DNA of 64,000 bases from Hydnum rufescens UP504 (lineage: Eukaryota > Basidiomycota > Agaricomycetes > Cantharellales > Hydnaceae), in assembly GCA_014904985.1 (NCBI GenBank), contig MU128954.1, positions 177,637 through 241,636 on the forward strand. The letters run 5' to 3'. Shown here one piece after another: positions 11,179-23,434 of the stretch. The notes beneath the pieces were generated by a model that was given only the letters and a program-made list of their open reading frames with translations, had not been told where the DNA came from and ran no database searches. Within the stretch, counting starts at the first letter, position 1, and each line of letters begins with the position of its first letter. Both the position numbers and the translations under genes were made by a program.

Positions 11179-14100
11179 TGCCTCTCCTTTACCGCCGCAT
11201 GCATTTGGTCTGCGCGAATAACATTTATATTGTCATTAACTGTATACTACTCTTACTGTACATTAGGGTTCTATGTGCAATACTGCTGAAACTACCTCTA
11301 ATATAGATTGATAAACATGTTGCCAGAGCCTTGAAAGAGAAAGAAAGTACAACTTCCATACATACAAGATAGAAGCCAAAACAAGCTGGCTCTATAGACA
11401 TTGTACAATAATTCATAAATCATCAGACTCCTCATAATAGTCATTGTCTCAATCCCACACCAGTCCCAAATTTCTAGATCTTCATTTTTTTCTTCAAGCT
11501 CAGAGATAATAATGAAGCGGCACAGTCATCTCAAACCCAAAATTATGGAGGCCCTTCAGACATTAAAGTATATGTTGAAAAAGAATTGCCTGAACTTCAC
11601 AGATGGCTGGGCAACAGACCTCACAGAAATGCAGATGGAGCAGGCTTCTCATCAATCAACACTGAACAGTATTTTGCGGTGTGTGGACGTCAATTGCGAT
11701 GATTTGGTGGAAAAGGCCAGTCTATTTGACAATGAGTAACGAATATCATTATATATGCACATATGGGAAGTGCCAGCGGTTCAAGTCGCGACTTGCGACT
11801 CGACTGTGACTTGGAAGTTGTACGGAGCCGCTGGAAGTCGCCGGAAGTCGCCGAAAGTCGAGTCGCGGCATCACTAGGTAAAGTTGGGGCTGACGATAAG
11901 TAGCCCATCATGATGACTACTTTTGAAACAGGAACAGTCTAGTGACCATCAGAGGCACCGGGGTCAGCATCTTCATGGAGGTTCATTAGGGACAATCAAA
12001 ATACTGTACATGCACGGGTACTACTCGAGTATAATGGCCTGGGGAGTCACACTACCAGACCATGCTCCATGGCCGAGAAGATCTGTGGGTGTGCCAGCTC
12101 AGTTGGCTATAGTTGTCCAGTCCCATCCAGCCACGGCCCTAGTCCTATACTCGGGCTTGGTGTAAGCTCCAAATACGGAATTATCGATCCGATCTGGATT
12201 CTTTTTTTCTGCAACACATTTTTTTTATCAAGTTTTTTTTTGCGCAATCTGCACTTCAATGAAAAGAGCTGTAAAATTCATTGAAACCCCTCTGGGACCC
12301 CTTTGAATAGACGCAGGTGGTCCAAACTGTATTGTTCATTAAGGCACCAAATCAACCACGTGATTTGTAAGAATGAGATGGAAGTGACTGGGATGAAGAC
12401 CGACTGTCCCAAACATCACCCTGTAAAGAGAATCTTAAAAGTATTCAGAGCCGGTTCTTTATTGCCATTTTCTCGTCTCCACGGCCCAATTGGGTTGCCC
12501 GTAAGAATCAGGTGATTTATTTGGAACCGCCGCGGACGACAATAGTCAATATAATTGGGTATTATGTTACGTGTATACAAAAGGGTCCGCCTCCATCTAC
12601 AGATGGTGATCCTACCTACCTCCCTGTCCCAGCTCTTGACTTTTAGCCCCCGAATATCAAACCGGCGATCGGGGTCACGGCTCGCCCGAGAACTCGGTGG
12701 CAGATAGCGGATGGGGATATGGGATATCCCCGTGAGAGCCCCGCGCAGCGGATGGGGTGCGGGGTGTCCCCGCAATACGTACCTGACTTATATACATAAA
12801 AAAGTATGAATAGACGTACCTGGTCTGAAGTGTAGTGGGAAAGGGTATGTACCTAGGTGGTATCTTTTGGCATGACACTGGTTCAAACCCGGTCAATGTC
12901 TAAGTTCCGTTAAGTGTTCGAATTAAGCGCCCACCCACTACTCACGCATGGAACACACAATATGTTGGGAAAGCTGCACTTAGGCTTTCCCCAAATATCT
13001 TTCCACCTCCTGCCCCTATATGGACCACACCCGCACACCCGCACATGCAAGAAGTCAAGGATTTCCTTTTTTGGAAATTCCCATAATCTTCTTCAAATTG
13101 AGGCAAATGGCTTATAAAACATATAACATATTTATTTGTGGTCTTCTGCATACAAGTGTTGTATTTAGAAACTTATGCACCCCTCCTGTACTGGTGTTGA
13201 GTCGCATTCCCGCGTTCTAAAGTGGTGCGCTATTTGCCGAAATTTGCATTAACTTAGGTACTTTGTATTGAATCTTAATTTCAAATCCAGTCCACGTTTG
13301 ACGTTTGGGACCGGTTTCCCGTTCCTCGTTTGACGTTCGGGGGCTAAAAGTCCTCAACTCCAAGTCCCCTCCCCTTCCAAAAAAAAGGCCGGAAGGCTAC
13401 CAATTTATCTCCGAATATTTGGCAAAAGTCCAGCACTCAAAAAATGGCATGCAAAACAGTTCAAACCGTAGGCACCAGGTAACCACCTAGGCTACTGCCG
13501 CACTGTCAAGTCTTTACCAACCTGGGAGCATAATACAGCCTGGACCCGACCGATACCGGGAAAATCGCGGTCGGTTCCACCAAACATTTGCTCGGAAATA
13601 CCGGGAAACGTTCTATGTTCCGACGCCAAAAAGCAATAATTTATCTGCTGTTCTTAGTTCTCCTGAGGAACCCTGTCTCAGAGATTGTTTTGACCCGAAT
13701 AACAAAGGGACAGTCTGGGTCACATGGCGTGGTTCATACCCTACAGTACAGTAAGCAGGAACACGTACTCCCCTTTGCATATAACCAATTATATTAGTTA
13801 TTACCGTCCATGCAAATCACGAGAGCAAACTCGTCCCCCTGACCACTACCAAAGGTGGAAAGAGGATAAACCTGCACCGACGAAAAGGCCAACTTGCATC
13901 CATTAAATAGGCCACAGAGTACAAATGAGGCAAGCGGTATATGGTTATGCTCATCGGCCAGAACCACCGCCTAGTCGACAGGTAGAAGTGAGCGTACGAA
14001 AGCAATGCATGCACGACCAGTAAAAATGCCAGCCTCAAGCGCAAACTTCAGTGGGGAGAGGCAGGTATAACGTAGAAGAAGAGAGCGAACATCGCTGTCA

Positions 14101-14293
14101 ATCAATTTAGATGGTGAGGCCCCCGAAAAAAAAAGCAGTGGGAAGTGCGAACGATAGTTGGTGAATGCCGCCGGATATTATGCTAGCATATCATTCTAGG
14201 ACATTACCAGTTGAGGCCCGCTTCCACCCGGCGTCAAACAGTGCAAGGACGCACCTGAGAAGACGTTTATAGACAATCTTGGTTATTTTTTTC
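11179..14293. other. Gene-poor, repeat-bearing interval
   Basis: No recognisable protein. It contains a degenerate run of AGTCGC/GAAGTCGCCG words at about 11783-11870 and the composite inverted-repeat element at 12638-13352. The remainder is unassigned. Confidence 0.5.
12638..13352 (+). mobile_element. Non-autonomous TIR element with tRNA-like core, copy 1
   Basis: Both ends begin GACTTTTAGCCCCCGAA in opposite orientation (12638 inward; reverse complement at 13352), followed by YRTCAAAC. Inside lies CGGCTCGCCCGAGAACTCGG (12679-12698), then at about 12820-13090 a segment with a Pol III B-box-like GGTTCAAACCC (12880-12890) and AATTAAGCGCCCA. The same order of blocks recurs at 18238-18787 on the other strand. 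There is no transposase, so it is MITE- or SINE-like. A target-site duplication was not found. Confidence 0.55.
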
Positions 14294-16675
14294 TCATATT
14301 AGCCCGTTGTTGTTTCCACGTTTTTCGAGAGTCGCTTCATGGTGCACCCGTGCTTTCTCATCCCAGCTGAACCCCGGCATCTCACTGGCATCATCAACGA
14401 CATATTGACCGTAATAGGATGAGCTGAGGTCTTCGGGATCGCCAGAGCCCATACGAACTCCGTAGTCGCGCCGAAGGCTCAAGCTCTCTGGGGCGTTGAT
14501 CGCGGTTCCCCTCGAGGTCGAGGGACCTACGTTGTTGCTTCGGCCCGCCCATCCTTGATCATGCGCAAGGCGGTCACCGAGGGGATCGAGGTGAGAGGAT
14601 GTATTGGGTGTTTTACTGAACCCTGCAGCGAATGGCTCCGGTTCACCCTGATACGGATCATATGACTGTAGCTTGCGATAGCCAGGTGCTTTCACGGGGC
14701 TGGCCTCCTGCTGTGTGTGAAGATCATACATGTGTTCCTGTACGATCTCATTGTCTAGAGTACGTCCGCTTGGCGAGCCGGAGTCCGCAGAGCCTTGCAT
14801 TGGAAGAGAGGGGACCGATGCTGGCATCATAGGGGGCTGATCGTATGCCCCGTGGGTCCCGTGCGAGATCGTGCTATACGCTTCGCCGCTCCTGGGACGT
14901 CCATCGAGGGTTTCGAGCTCATGCGCAGCACTGGTCACATCCAGCTTGGCAAATGGATCAACGTAGGACATTTGAGCAACTTCCGCATCGAGTTCTTTCT
15001 GCGCCTTACGGCGCCTGAGCCACCACAGAACAAGGGCGGCAATGATGGCGGTTCCAACAAGACCGACAGCGACTAAAATTTCGTCCCAAACAATTCAGAG
15101 AAATCATGGGCAAAGGTAAGCATAGGAGCTGACCTGATACGCCAGCTATGGCACCAGGGTTACCCCCAAACCTGAAGAAAGTAAATGAGGACTCGCGCAA
15201 CGCTGTCAATAAAAATGCCCAAAGACATACGCGGAACTACCATGTCTTCCGAAGCTGGTGGGGCGCACGATAATCTGCATGTGAATCTAAGACTTTGACA
15301 TCAGATATCAGAGAAAGTCAAAAACATGCCTCCGTCACAGTGTGCCTGACACCACTAGCATCCGTAGAGGCAAACACGCTGGTGAAACTATATGCATCAG
15401 TGCCCGATACACTAAACGCCGGAGTCTCAGTGGTCAGGATAAGGCCAGGAGTGATGGGAGCAGAAGAGCTAGACGTTGGCATAGAGGCAGTACTAGAGAT
15501 CGAAAGCGGCAGAGAAGACGCGGAGGATGACGTGGAAGATGGCGAAGAATTGGTGAGTGTCGATGGCTCCGTGATGGTTTGACTGGGAGTGGACGTCGCG
15601 GATACATATGAAGCCGAGGTTGAAGTGGTTCTATCATCCAAGATCAATACGGTCTAGCGCATCAAACTTTCAGAACATACTGGAAGGAAGTCAACGAAGT
15701 ATGAAAAACGGCCGTGGTCGACGTCGCCGAAGCAGTCGGATCGGCCCCAGAAGACGTAGTACTCTGAGGAGCGGGGGAAGAAGTAGCGACACTGCTAGTG
15801 GCGGGAATCGTAGAATGGGATGGAGAAGGATTACTCGGTGCAGATGAAGGAGCAGGAGACGAGGTTTTATCAAATGTGGATGTAAACGAAGAATAGGTTG
15901 TAGCGGGACTGGAAGCAGGGGTGGGAGAGGAAGGCGTTCGAGAACCAGACGACTGCTCCGCCGAAGAAGGGGCAGGAGAAGAGGTTTTATCAAATGTGGA
16001 TGTAAACGAGGAATAGGTTGTGGCGGGACTGGAAGCACGGGTGGGAGAGGAAGGTGTTCGAGAACCAGACGACTGCTCAGCCGAAGAAGGGGCAGGAGAG
16101 GAGGCTTTATCAAATGTGGATGTAAACGAAGAATAGGTTGTGGCGGGACTGGAAGCAGGGGTAGGAGAGGAAGGCGTTCGAGAATCAGACGACTGCTGAG
16201 CCGGAGAAATGGATGAAGGGCTTGATGTCGGCGTAGAATCTGGACGACTAGATCTAAATCTAGACCTGAATGTACGACTGGATGCCGGACTGGATGCAGG
16301 GCTTGATGCCGGACTTGGTGTCGGGCTCGAGGCTGCAGGACTAGACGCATCAAGACTGTTGGAACTAGCAGGAGGAGCCGTACCACTAGAGGGTGGAGGT
16401 GCCGGACTCTGAGGGGGGCTAGATTGACTGTGAATGTAGGGCCACAAGTCAGGACGGACCATCAGGACAAGCACAAGGGCCAGGAGACGCACGAAGAGGG
16501 AGTGGTTGCGGGGGCTGCTGGGCAAGCCTTGTGAGAGATGGACCCGAAGATAATCAGGAAATGGAGGTCTTACTTTCGCTAGACATTGGGAAAAGAATGT
16601 AAAAGTCCGGGAAGGCAAGGCCCAAAACAAAAAGACAGGAAAAAGAGTGTGGATGTGGGGACGGCGAGCCGTCAA
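14294..16675 (-). CDS. Ser/Thr/Pro-rich single-pass membrane protein (wall-sensor-like)
   Basis: A type I membrane architecture seen in basidiomycete mucin-like sensors. The extracellular part is almost entirely Ser/Thr/Pro/Ala, including a 40-residue repeat around TTYSSFTSTFDK present about three times. A 50-nt intron (15631-15680, GTATGT...TAG) joins it to a second Ser/Thr-rich exon ending SGVRHTVTE. Short exons (FFRFGGNPGAIAG) lead to a transmembrane helix VGLVGTAIIAALVLWWL, followed by the stop-transfer RRRKAQKELDAE. The cytoplasmic tail from MSYVDPFAKLDV (about 225 residues) is polar, with several tyrosines. The N-terminus is uncertain: a hydrophobic stretch (LFVRLLALVLVL) could be the signal sequence but lies about 60 residues in, so the true start may be downstream of 16675. 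The exact family and role in signalling are unknown. Confidence 0.6.
15861..16205 (-). repeat. 120-bp coding tandem repeat, about 2.9 copies
   Basis: Copies begin at 15861, 15981 and 16101 with GAGGTTTTATCAAATGTGGA (C for T in the third). The exact 120-bp period encodes 40 residues, so unit number can change without shifting frame. Copies are almost identical, implying recent duplication or conversion. Confidence 0.9.
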
Positions 16676-17354
16676 AGGCTACTTGTTTCCGCGAGCGAAA
16701 TCAAATCAGAATTGTAACGGGAAAAGCATCAAATCAGGCCGGCACTAACCGGCCTCGGCCGCCTCCGCTGGACTCTAAATAACATTTAGTGACTAAAATC
16801 AATACCGTCCGTGACAAAAAAAGCTTTTGTGGCGATGACCCCCTATTATGTAATCGGATCTTCGGTCGACATTTCCCTGGTTGGTAATATAGGCGCTAGT
16901 TTTTGCTGGCATAATGCGAGATAGGCTCGAGGTATGATGCCCGCTCTGCGGACTGAAACTCGCCAATGCTGGATGAGATGAGCTCTGTGTCTCTTACCGT
17001 GTGTGGGCGGAGAAGTGCGAAGGACGCCGAATTCTCACTAACCCTGGTGTCTTACATAACGACAATCCAGGGCACCAGGCTTAGAACTCGGGTAGCGCTG
17101 AAGCCTTACCCTCGAAAGAAGCAGGACTGAAGAATTAGCTTACAGCGTGTACTTCGGGCTCTCGGAGCGTGGGAAAGACAATGACTATGCAACCCTGTCT
17201 CGGACACCCATTGTTTTGACCCGATCAAAAGGGATGGTGGGTGAAAAGAGAATTCTTCGTCGATAGCACAGCAGAAGATATTCTCGGCGAAGCGACTACA
17301 GCTTGAGCAAAGCACTAGTACTGTCGTATCAATCCGGCATCTCCCAGATTACGT

Positions 17355-18833
17355 TAGACTCGTGACCAGTTCCCTGTGGTACAATGGGGATTGCCGGCAA
17401 CTGCGACACCATACATCCGAGGCTAGTTGATTTTGAAATCACTGTGCGACAATCTGCATGTTCCCCCCACGTCTTCTCAGAGTGTTCTGTTCCTGCATGT
17501 GGAAAATATGGGCGCTCACCCGCAATTTAACTGGTTCCTTCTGTTGCATAAGAGTGGTGTGAATTATGGGGAAGCTTCAAACTGCCGCGCAAAAATCCCC
17601 GCATGGCACCTACTGTCCTATTTCGACCATAGGTTCACTTGAAATTTGTGTGACACCCCTCCACCAGTAGTTCGCTAGTTCAAACCACCCTGTGACCCGT
17701 GATCAGCCACCATTTCAGTTCAATCTCTATAGAGAATGCATCCGCAGCTGTGACCAAATGGGCCTTTTTGTAGTTCATTGGGGTCCGTGACGTGTGACAC
17801 CATACCTGTGGGGTTCAGTTCATGGGTCGCTGTGACCTGTGACTGAACCTATGGTCGTAACTATTGGAAATGACTTCTTGATGATACTTTGATGAATATG
17901 GACGCCGAAAATGGTGCCTCGGGGCTCGAAGGGGAGGTACGCACGGAAATTTGTTATTATCCAATTCGTTCTCATGAGGGTACTTGCGCGGTGCAGGACG
18001 AGCCTCGGCGCCTTCGAACCCAGTACCATCAAAAAACTTCTATGCACCTCCTGTCAATGTCAATCGAGACTATAAGCAACGCTGCAATCATATTACCCGA
18101 AATATTGGCACCATTAAACATAATAACTAGAATTTCTTTGATTGCACAATCAGCCAAACTCCATTAATTGCTATACGGTCTAAGATGAAATCCCGGATGT
18201 ATGGTGTCACAGTTGCCGGCAATCCCCATCGTACCAGTCCGAGTTGAGGACTTTGGGCAACATCCGGAAGCAAAAACCGGAAATTCGGCGCAGCAACTCA
18301 ACGCCGGCCCAAGTTGAGGGGGGCATAACCGTGTAGATACCGTATTTAGGCCCACAAAATAAACAGAAATAGATTACTAGCGGTATTTTACAGCTACTTG
18401 AGATGTTTTGAGCGGATTTGAAGACAATACTCAGAAATTCCCAAAAAGGAAATTATTGACTTCCCGCGTGCACGAATGTGGTTCGTACGGGGAAGGAAGG
18501 GTGAGGTAAAATGACGTCCGGAACAAGCCAAAATGAGGTTCCCCGAATGTCCAGCATGCTCCACTCCGGGGTATCGGATGGGCGCTTAATTCTAGCACTT
18601 GACTTAAGCGGGGTTCGAACAGCAGCAACGCAAAAGATAATGCTCCAAATCCAGTCACGTACCCAGTACACTATGTAGATAATACACCTGTTCCTAATTT
18701 CTCATGTATATAATACTATCCCGATCCGCCGCCGAGTTGCTGGGCGAGCCGAGTTTCCGGATTTGCATCCGGATGTTGCCCAAAGTCAATTACTACCAGA
18801 CCCTCTGGTAAGAGGGAACTGGTCACGAGTCTA
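17355..18833. mobile_element. TIR element relic, interrupted by another repeat
   Basis: The 21-bp ends starting TAGACTCGTGACCAGTTCCC are identical in inverted orientation at 17355 and 18833. At the left end GGTACAATGGGGATTGCCGG follows 2 bp later. At the right end the equivalent block lies at 18194-18235, separated from its TIR by the 18238-18787 repeat, as expected if that repeat inserted later. No transposase frame was found inside. Related ends occur at 4873 and 30000. Confidence 0.5.
18238..18787 (-). mobile_element. Non-autonomous TIR element with tRNA-like core, copy 2
   Basis: GACTTTGGGCAACATCCGG occurs at 18249-18267 and inverted at 18769-18787. Reading the minus strand there follow CGGCTCGCCCAGCAACTCGG, TATATACATG, an A-box-like TAGTGTACTGG (18663-18673), a B-box-like GTTCGAACCC (18611-18620) and AATTAAGCGCCCATCC, in the same order as copy 1 at 12638. 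The end TTTCCTTTTTGGGAATTTC (about 18434-18452) also matches copy 1. Confidence 0.55.
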
Positions 18834-20068
18834 CTCTAACGTCGAGTCTCATCCAGCAATATCTCGCTCCGCTGCGCAGAAACTAGCCGTGGCCCACGTT
18901 CCACTCGCAAGCTCGTGGTCTCTAATCGATGGTGGGTGTTAATTTTTCTAATCCCCCCAACCAGTACATGAGGTGCACAAACCATACTAAATTCATTCCC
19001 CCTTAGGTAGCAAGAATTATCACATGACTTCCCTGCATCCAATTGCAAGTAGAGATTGAGTCCCCTTGCTTGAGACCAGGATGCTGAATGTAATAGGGAG
19101 GGATATGACAGATATATCTGACATCTCAATTTTCGGGCTGTTCCACTTGTATCCACCAGCAATGAAGAAGCCATATTACATATTAAGTCACTCAGGCCCG
19201 CAGTGGACCTGATAATCGTTGTGGAGGACGTGGAGAATAGGCGTCGAGGACGTCCCGCAGTCAAGTTCCATAAAGAGGGACTCTGCGCCGGTGCGCAAGA
19301 TCAAAGTGTGACCACCAAAAGGAAATGAAACAATGCTAGTCCACTCAGAAAGATTTCCCACTTTTGCAGTTGCCCACCTGACATAGCATTGCATCACCAT
19401 AGGCTGCTAGTACAATCTGTCCGACGCAAATACTACACTCCTAACCTAGGCAGAATGCCAAGTAAAGTACACAAGTTTCACGGCCATTCAGACTCGACAC
19501 CTGGGAGCACCCTGATGCTTTGTGGAGCGCAGTGTTATAGGGCATAAACAGCAGCACGGAATGGTACACATGGGCCGCACTCCCTCTTATGACTTCCCGT
19601 GGGCGAGAACGAATCGATATCGGAGAGGATCGTTACTAGAATTGACTTGCATTTCCAGCCTACCTGTAATCGGAGTGGGGTACCTGGGCCCATGTGCGGG
19701 GATCAATATGGAATGCACATGCGGCCCAGCGGTGAATTTCTTGTATCGAACCTACCGCAGTTGAGACACTCCCAATCGGGCTCAATTGCTTTGAACCGCC
19801 ATGGCATTGATTGCATCAAGAATGCCTCCAGTGCCCTCTCATTTCCTTCTCTCTCGATTCGACATGAGATAAACGTGATGCCCAATACCGGCGTGCAAAA
19901 GGCAGTGAATCCCTCACTGTCTGTCCAAATCCGTCTACCTCCCTGTGCAGTAGGGATGGATCCGAGATCCTAGTAACGTTCCGCTGTAGATGGGTGGCCA
20001 TGAGTTTGAAGCATCAGATCGCGTACCGTAGTTCTGCTCTGGCCCGGGAACAATGACGAAGTCCATCA

Positions 20069-21176
20069 TCAAAGATTGGGAAGGGTCCAGAATAAATTCG
20101 AGAAACCATGAGTGGTAGATACGAGGGGCCCAGTAAATATCGGAGAGTAGGACGATGATCGAGTGAGGGTGATATAGGGTAGCTTCAAAAATGTGCCTGC
20201 CGTACTGGACAAATCAGGTCCATGAGTATAATGGAAAGGGCTCACGCAAGAGCACAATCTCCCAACGACGATTTGAAACGGCTCAGACATTCTCGACGAT
20301 TAGATGGAGAAAGGGAGTGGCGGAGCACACCCATGCAGAGGTCATCCGGCTGCCAGTAGGGTGTAACTCCGGCTTGTTGAGCAGACTGGGTGTTAAATAT
20401 CAGACCTAGATGTTTACGTGAATCTCGCATATGATTGTCGCCGATGCAGCGGATAGCTGTAGCCGCGCAAACGAATAGCTGGGTGGACCACTCTACAAGC
20501 AAACACCTCTGGGTCTCCATCACAGGATAAGAAGATCAGGTTTCTTACGAATTTTGGCCAATTCGGTAGAGATTATAAAGCGGATATCTTGCTGAACGAC
20601 CGAGGCCTCGCTATCGCGAAGGGCCATTTTTGGGAGGCTTGGGACTTTAATGAACAAGGTGGATAGGTGATGGACGACATGTGATTTCTGTAACATATGT
20701 AGGAAGGTATTCGGATCGCGTATAAAAACGAGTGGGAGAATGTCTACAGCAGCCCTTTCATTGCATTCGTCGAGAGCTTCAAGGATTAATAAGCGTTTCA
20801 CGGCGACCGGGATCGATTTGGAGAAGGGGTGTCAAGATCCATTCCTGAAGCTGAGACAACAGTTCCTTGTGGACGAGTGTCGCATCTTGTCTTAGAGCTC
20901 CCACGATGATATCCTTGAGAGCACTGTCTGATTGCGCGAGTTGGAAAGCGAGTGTCGGTAATGCGAGGTGTGGATTCCGCAAGGGTTTTTTCATTTCGAG
21001 ACAAGAAAAACTACAGCGCTCTCATGTGCTGGTTCAGCGACGCTTTCCGCGAATGTTGATTTGCCGCCAGAAGCTAGTCCGTTGAGCCAATGAACGGGGG
21101 GTCTTTCGCCATTCGTGCTATTCGACCACAACACAATATCCTTCAATATAGAAACACATGAGTACCCTGGAGACAT
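20069..21176 (-). pseudogene. Broken NACHT/NLR-like NTPase
   Basis: Blocks of the basidiomycete NACHT family appear in order but in different frames. They are PPVHWLNGLASGGKSTFAES (P-loop, usually GLAGSGKST), NPHLALPTLAFQLAQSD, LKDIIVGALRQDATLVHKEL, LLILEALDECNE (Walker B, usually VIDALDEC), and LVEWSTQLFVCAATAIR. A one-base slip near the A-run at 20990-20998 is needed after the P-loop block, and another before LLILEALDECNE. The part past about 20240 is further decayed and no WD40 or ankyrin sensor domain remains. NLR-like genes act in self/non-self and stress responses in fungi; this copy is probably non-functional. Confidence 0.7.
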
Positions 21177-21858
21177 GACGACGGAGCGTCCTCACGTCCA
21201 ACGCTACGCACCGCAGACCCAGCGTGAGGAGGGAACTTTAAGAGCATTTGAGGAGATCCCGTTCCGTCTGGAAGAGTATTGACTATGGTTAAGGATATCA
21301 AATACTAGACCGAGGCACTTACAACTCCCTTCTGTTACAGATTATTGTAGTTGAGATGATATCCTCTTCACCATCACCGATGCCAGCATCCATCCCACTA
21401 CTTCCAGCACCAGTGTCTGAGAGAAGCATGGATAGGCATGACGACAAGTGGTTGAGAGGCAACTCACTGGTGGACAGGATTGGAATTTCGGATGAACAGG
21501 ATGGCATCCAGACGACCAGTCCCACAAAGCACCAGAAGACTTGACCCAGGGCTATAGAGGATATATATCCTCTTAGTGGCAAGGAATCGCAAGGCAGAGT
21601 ATCCATGTAGTACTGTACTAGATTCGAGGGCCTGAAACCCCAATAATTTTCCCCACGTTTTTCCACCCCCACCATACCAGGGGTAGTCCCAGAAATAACG
21701 CGGATAGGTGACGTAACTAGCCAGGCCAGCGGATGAGACCCCCTGAACAGATGTTCGCCGTCTGCTCGAACAACGGGCTGACGCTGAGAGTGTGATGGTC
21801 ACAGCAGGATCGTGTGACATTCGAAGAACACGTTCACGGCAGTGCCCGCTCGACAACC
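21177..21858. other. Intergenic, probable WW-gene promoter
   Basis: Lies between the NACHT relic and the WW gene. Short frames here have no family resemblance. The upstream promoter of the 21859 gene presumably lies in the right half, but no element was recognised. Confidence 0.4.
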
Positions 21859-22650
21859 ATGAGCAGACCCCCATCCCCCGCTGAACAGGGCGCGAGCAAG
21901 GAACTGGCTGAGGCTGGCTCGTCGTCTCCGCAGCCTCCACCATCTGCTCCAACGTCTTTCGATGACATCAATAGACCTAAGGAACAAACTCCCCCACCCG
22001 CTGCTTGGCAAGCAATCTGGTCTCCTGCTCATGGGGCTTATTACTTTTTCAACCCAATAACTCAAGAAACCACGTGGACGAATCCACTTGCCACTCCAGC
22101 AACGGACGACGGAAATAATGGCGGTTCTTCAACAGCCCCAACCACTGCAACTCTCCCTGAGCCTTCGTCTTCTTCTGTGATCGCAGGACGGGAAGAGCCT
22201 GGCCCCGATGCATTCGGGGGCATAGATCCAGATCTTGCATATCTTGATCCATCGTTGTCCTTCGGAAAGTCCAAGGCGCAAAGTGGTCCTGTGCCTACAT
22301 TCACGGCCAAATTCAACGCTCGATCGGGCAAGTTTGCGGGCGGAGATTCGCGTGATCCTTCACATCTCTCCGAGTACGAGCGGGCCAAGCGCATGAGTGA
22401 GGCCTATTTCGACGTGGCGTCTTGGGAGGCACAGATAGAAGAGCAGGAGAGCGCACGGAAACGTGCTGCAGAGGACGAGGCTGCAGGCGGTGGCGCAAAG
22501 AAGAAGAGGTTGACTAAGGCTGATATTGTACGTTCATGTGCTTTGCGTAAGGCATGGGTTTGTTTCATTTCCCCCCCAACGCTTTAGGAAAGGTTCAAAG
22601 AACAGAAGAAGGAAAAGAAAATGAAGAGGACTGCCTGGTTGCGAAATTGA
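21859..22650 (+). CDS. WW-domain protein
   Basis: Two exons, 21859-22527 and 22588-22650, joined across a 60-nt intron (GTACGT...TTTAG) that preserves frame; 243 aa. One WW domain at about residues 49-78, WQAIWSPAHGAYYFFNP then QETTWTNP, has both signature Trp residues and the central aromatics, so it should bind proline-rich ligands. The N-terminus is Pro/Ser-rich and acidic. The second half has FTAKFNARSGKFAGGD, an SEYERAKRMSEAYFDVASWE helix and a lysine-rich end (KKKRLTKADI, ERFKEQKKEKKMKRTAWL), suggesting a nuclear, possibly RNA-processing, protein. The specific orthologue was not identified. Confidence 0.8.
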
Positions 22651-23434
22651 TCTTCAAAATCATCTCACTCAGATTGTCGGCGCAGTTCGTCGGTCCTTCT
22701 TCCTCTCCTGTCGATACTGTATATGGGGAGGAGCTGTTCGCCTTTAGTTCGGCTCAGGGGGGCAACGACACATGCTGCCAGTGTTTTCCATCTCCGAGCC
22801 GCGGATAGGCTTCTGCCGCAGGTGGCGTTGTGTGGTGTGGGGTAAAGGATGTAGGTGCGGTATGGTGCTCCTTCGATATCTCACGCAATGTCATCGTCCG
22901 GCATTATAGCCTGGACATATTATGGCATTCTCTTCTTGTGCCCGGTGTCATGAGACCCCGGTTGGCATAGGAGACATCTGCTATTCTAATTCCCGCTATT
23001 TTCATTCGAGGCACTCTACTACGCAACGCTTATATGGAGATTGACAGCAAACTGGGAACCACTCCTGCCTACTTCTCGTGTGCCTTGTGTGTCAGTGTAG
23101 TTTTGTGCCATGAGTGCCCCCTTGACACAGGTTAAAACCACCCCATGATTTCCTTCCGGTTTTCGCTGCGTTCCGGAGCAAAACATTGCGATGAGGCGCT
23201 TTTTAGTCCAATTATTTGCTGCTGCAGTGGGCAACATGCTTTGGATTTCATTGATGCATATAGATTTAAGGTAAGAATATTGCGTAGGGTGGTTGGGTAT
23301 GTGTGAGATACAGATGCAGGTAATGAAGTATGAGTATGTGGGGGATGACATGCCAAGGAGCAAACGAAAAGAAAGCGAAAGACTAAAAGAAATATGAAAT
23401 CGAAGTGATGGCGGATGGAGTTTTCTTTACTCTC
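22651..23434. other. Convergent 3' intergenic
   Basis: Lies between the ends of the WW gene and the STE6-like gene, which point at each other. No coding frame was supported; it probably holds both 3' UTRs. Confidence 0.5.

Larger units (their letters stand above)
16676..20068. other. Gene-poor region with nested repeats
   Basis: No intact protein gene was recognised. The region contains a 21-bp perfect terminal inverted repeat pair (17355-17375 and 18813-18833), a second inverted pair of about 42 bp (17378-17419 and 18194-18235), the second tRNA-like TIR element (18238-18787), and CTGTGACC-type words at 17690-17840. The stretch 18840-20068 has only short, unrelated frames. Confidence 0.55.

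Noticed and set aside
12880..12890. GGTTCAAACCC as part of a true tRNA gene
   Set aside because: No acceptor stem, anticodon stem or cloverleaf could be drawn around it; it is better explained as a tRNA-derived repeat core.
15691..16386. Leu/Arg-rich minus-strand frame
   Set aside because: It is the alternate frame of the Ser/Thr/Pro-rich repeats of the membrane protein.
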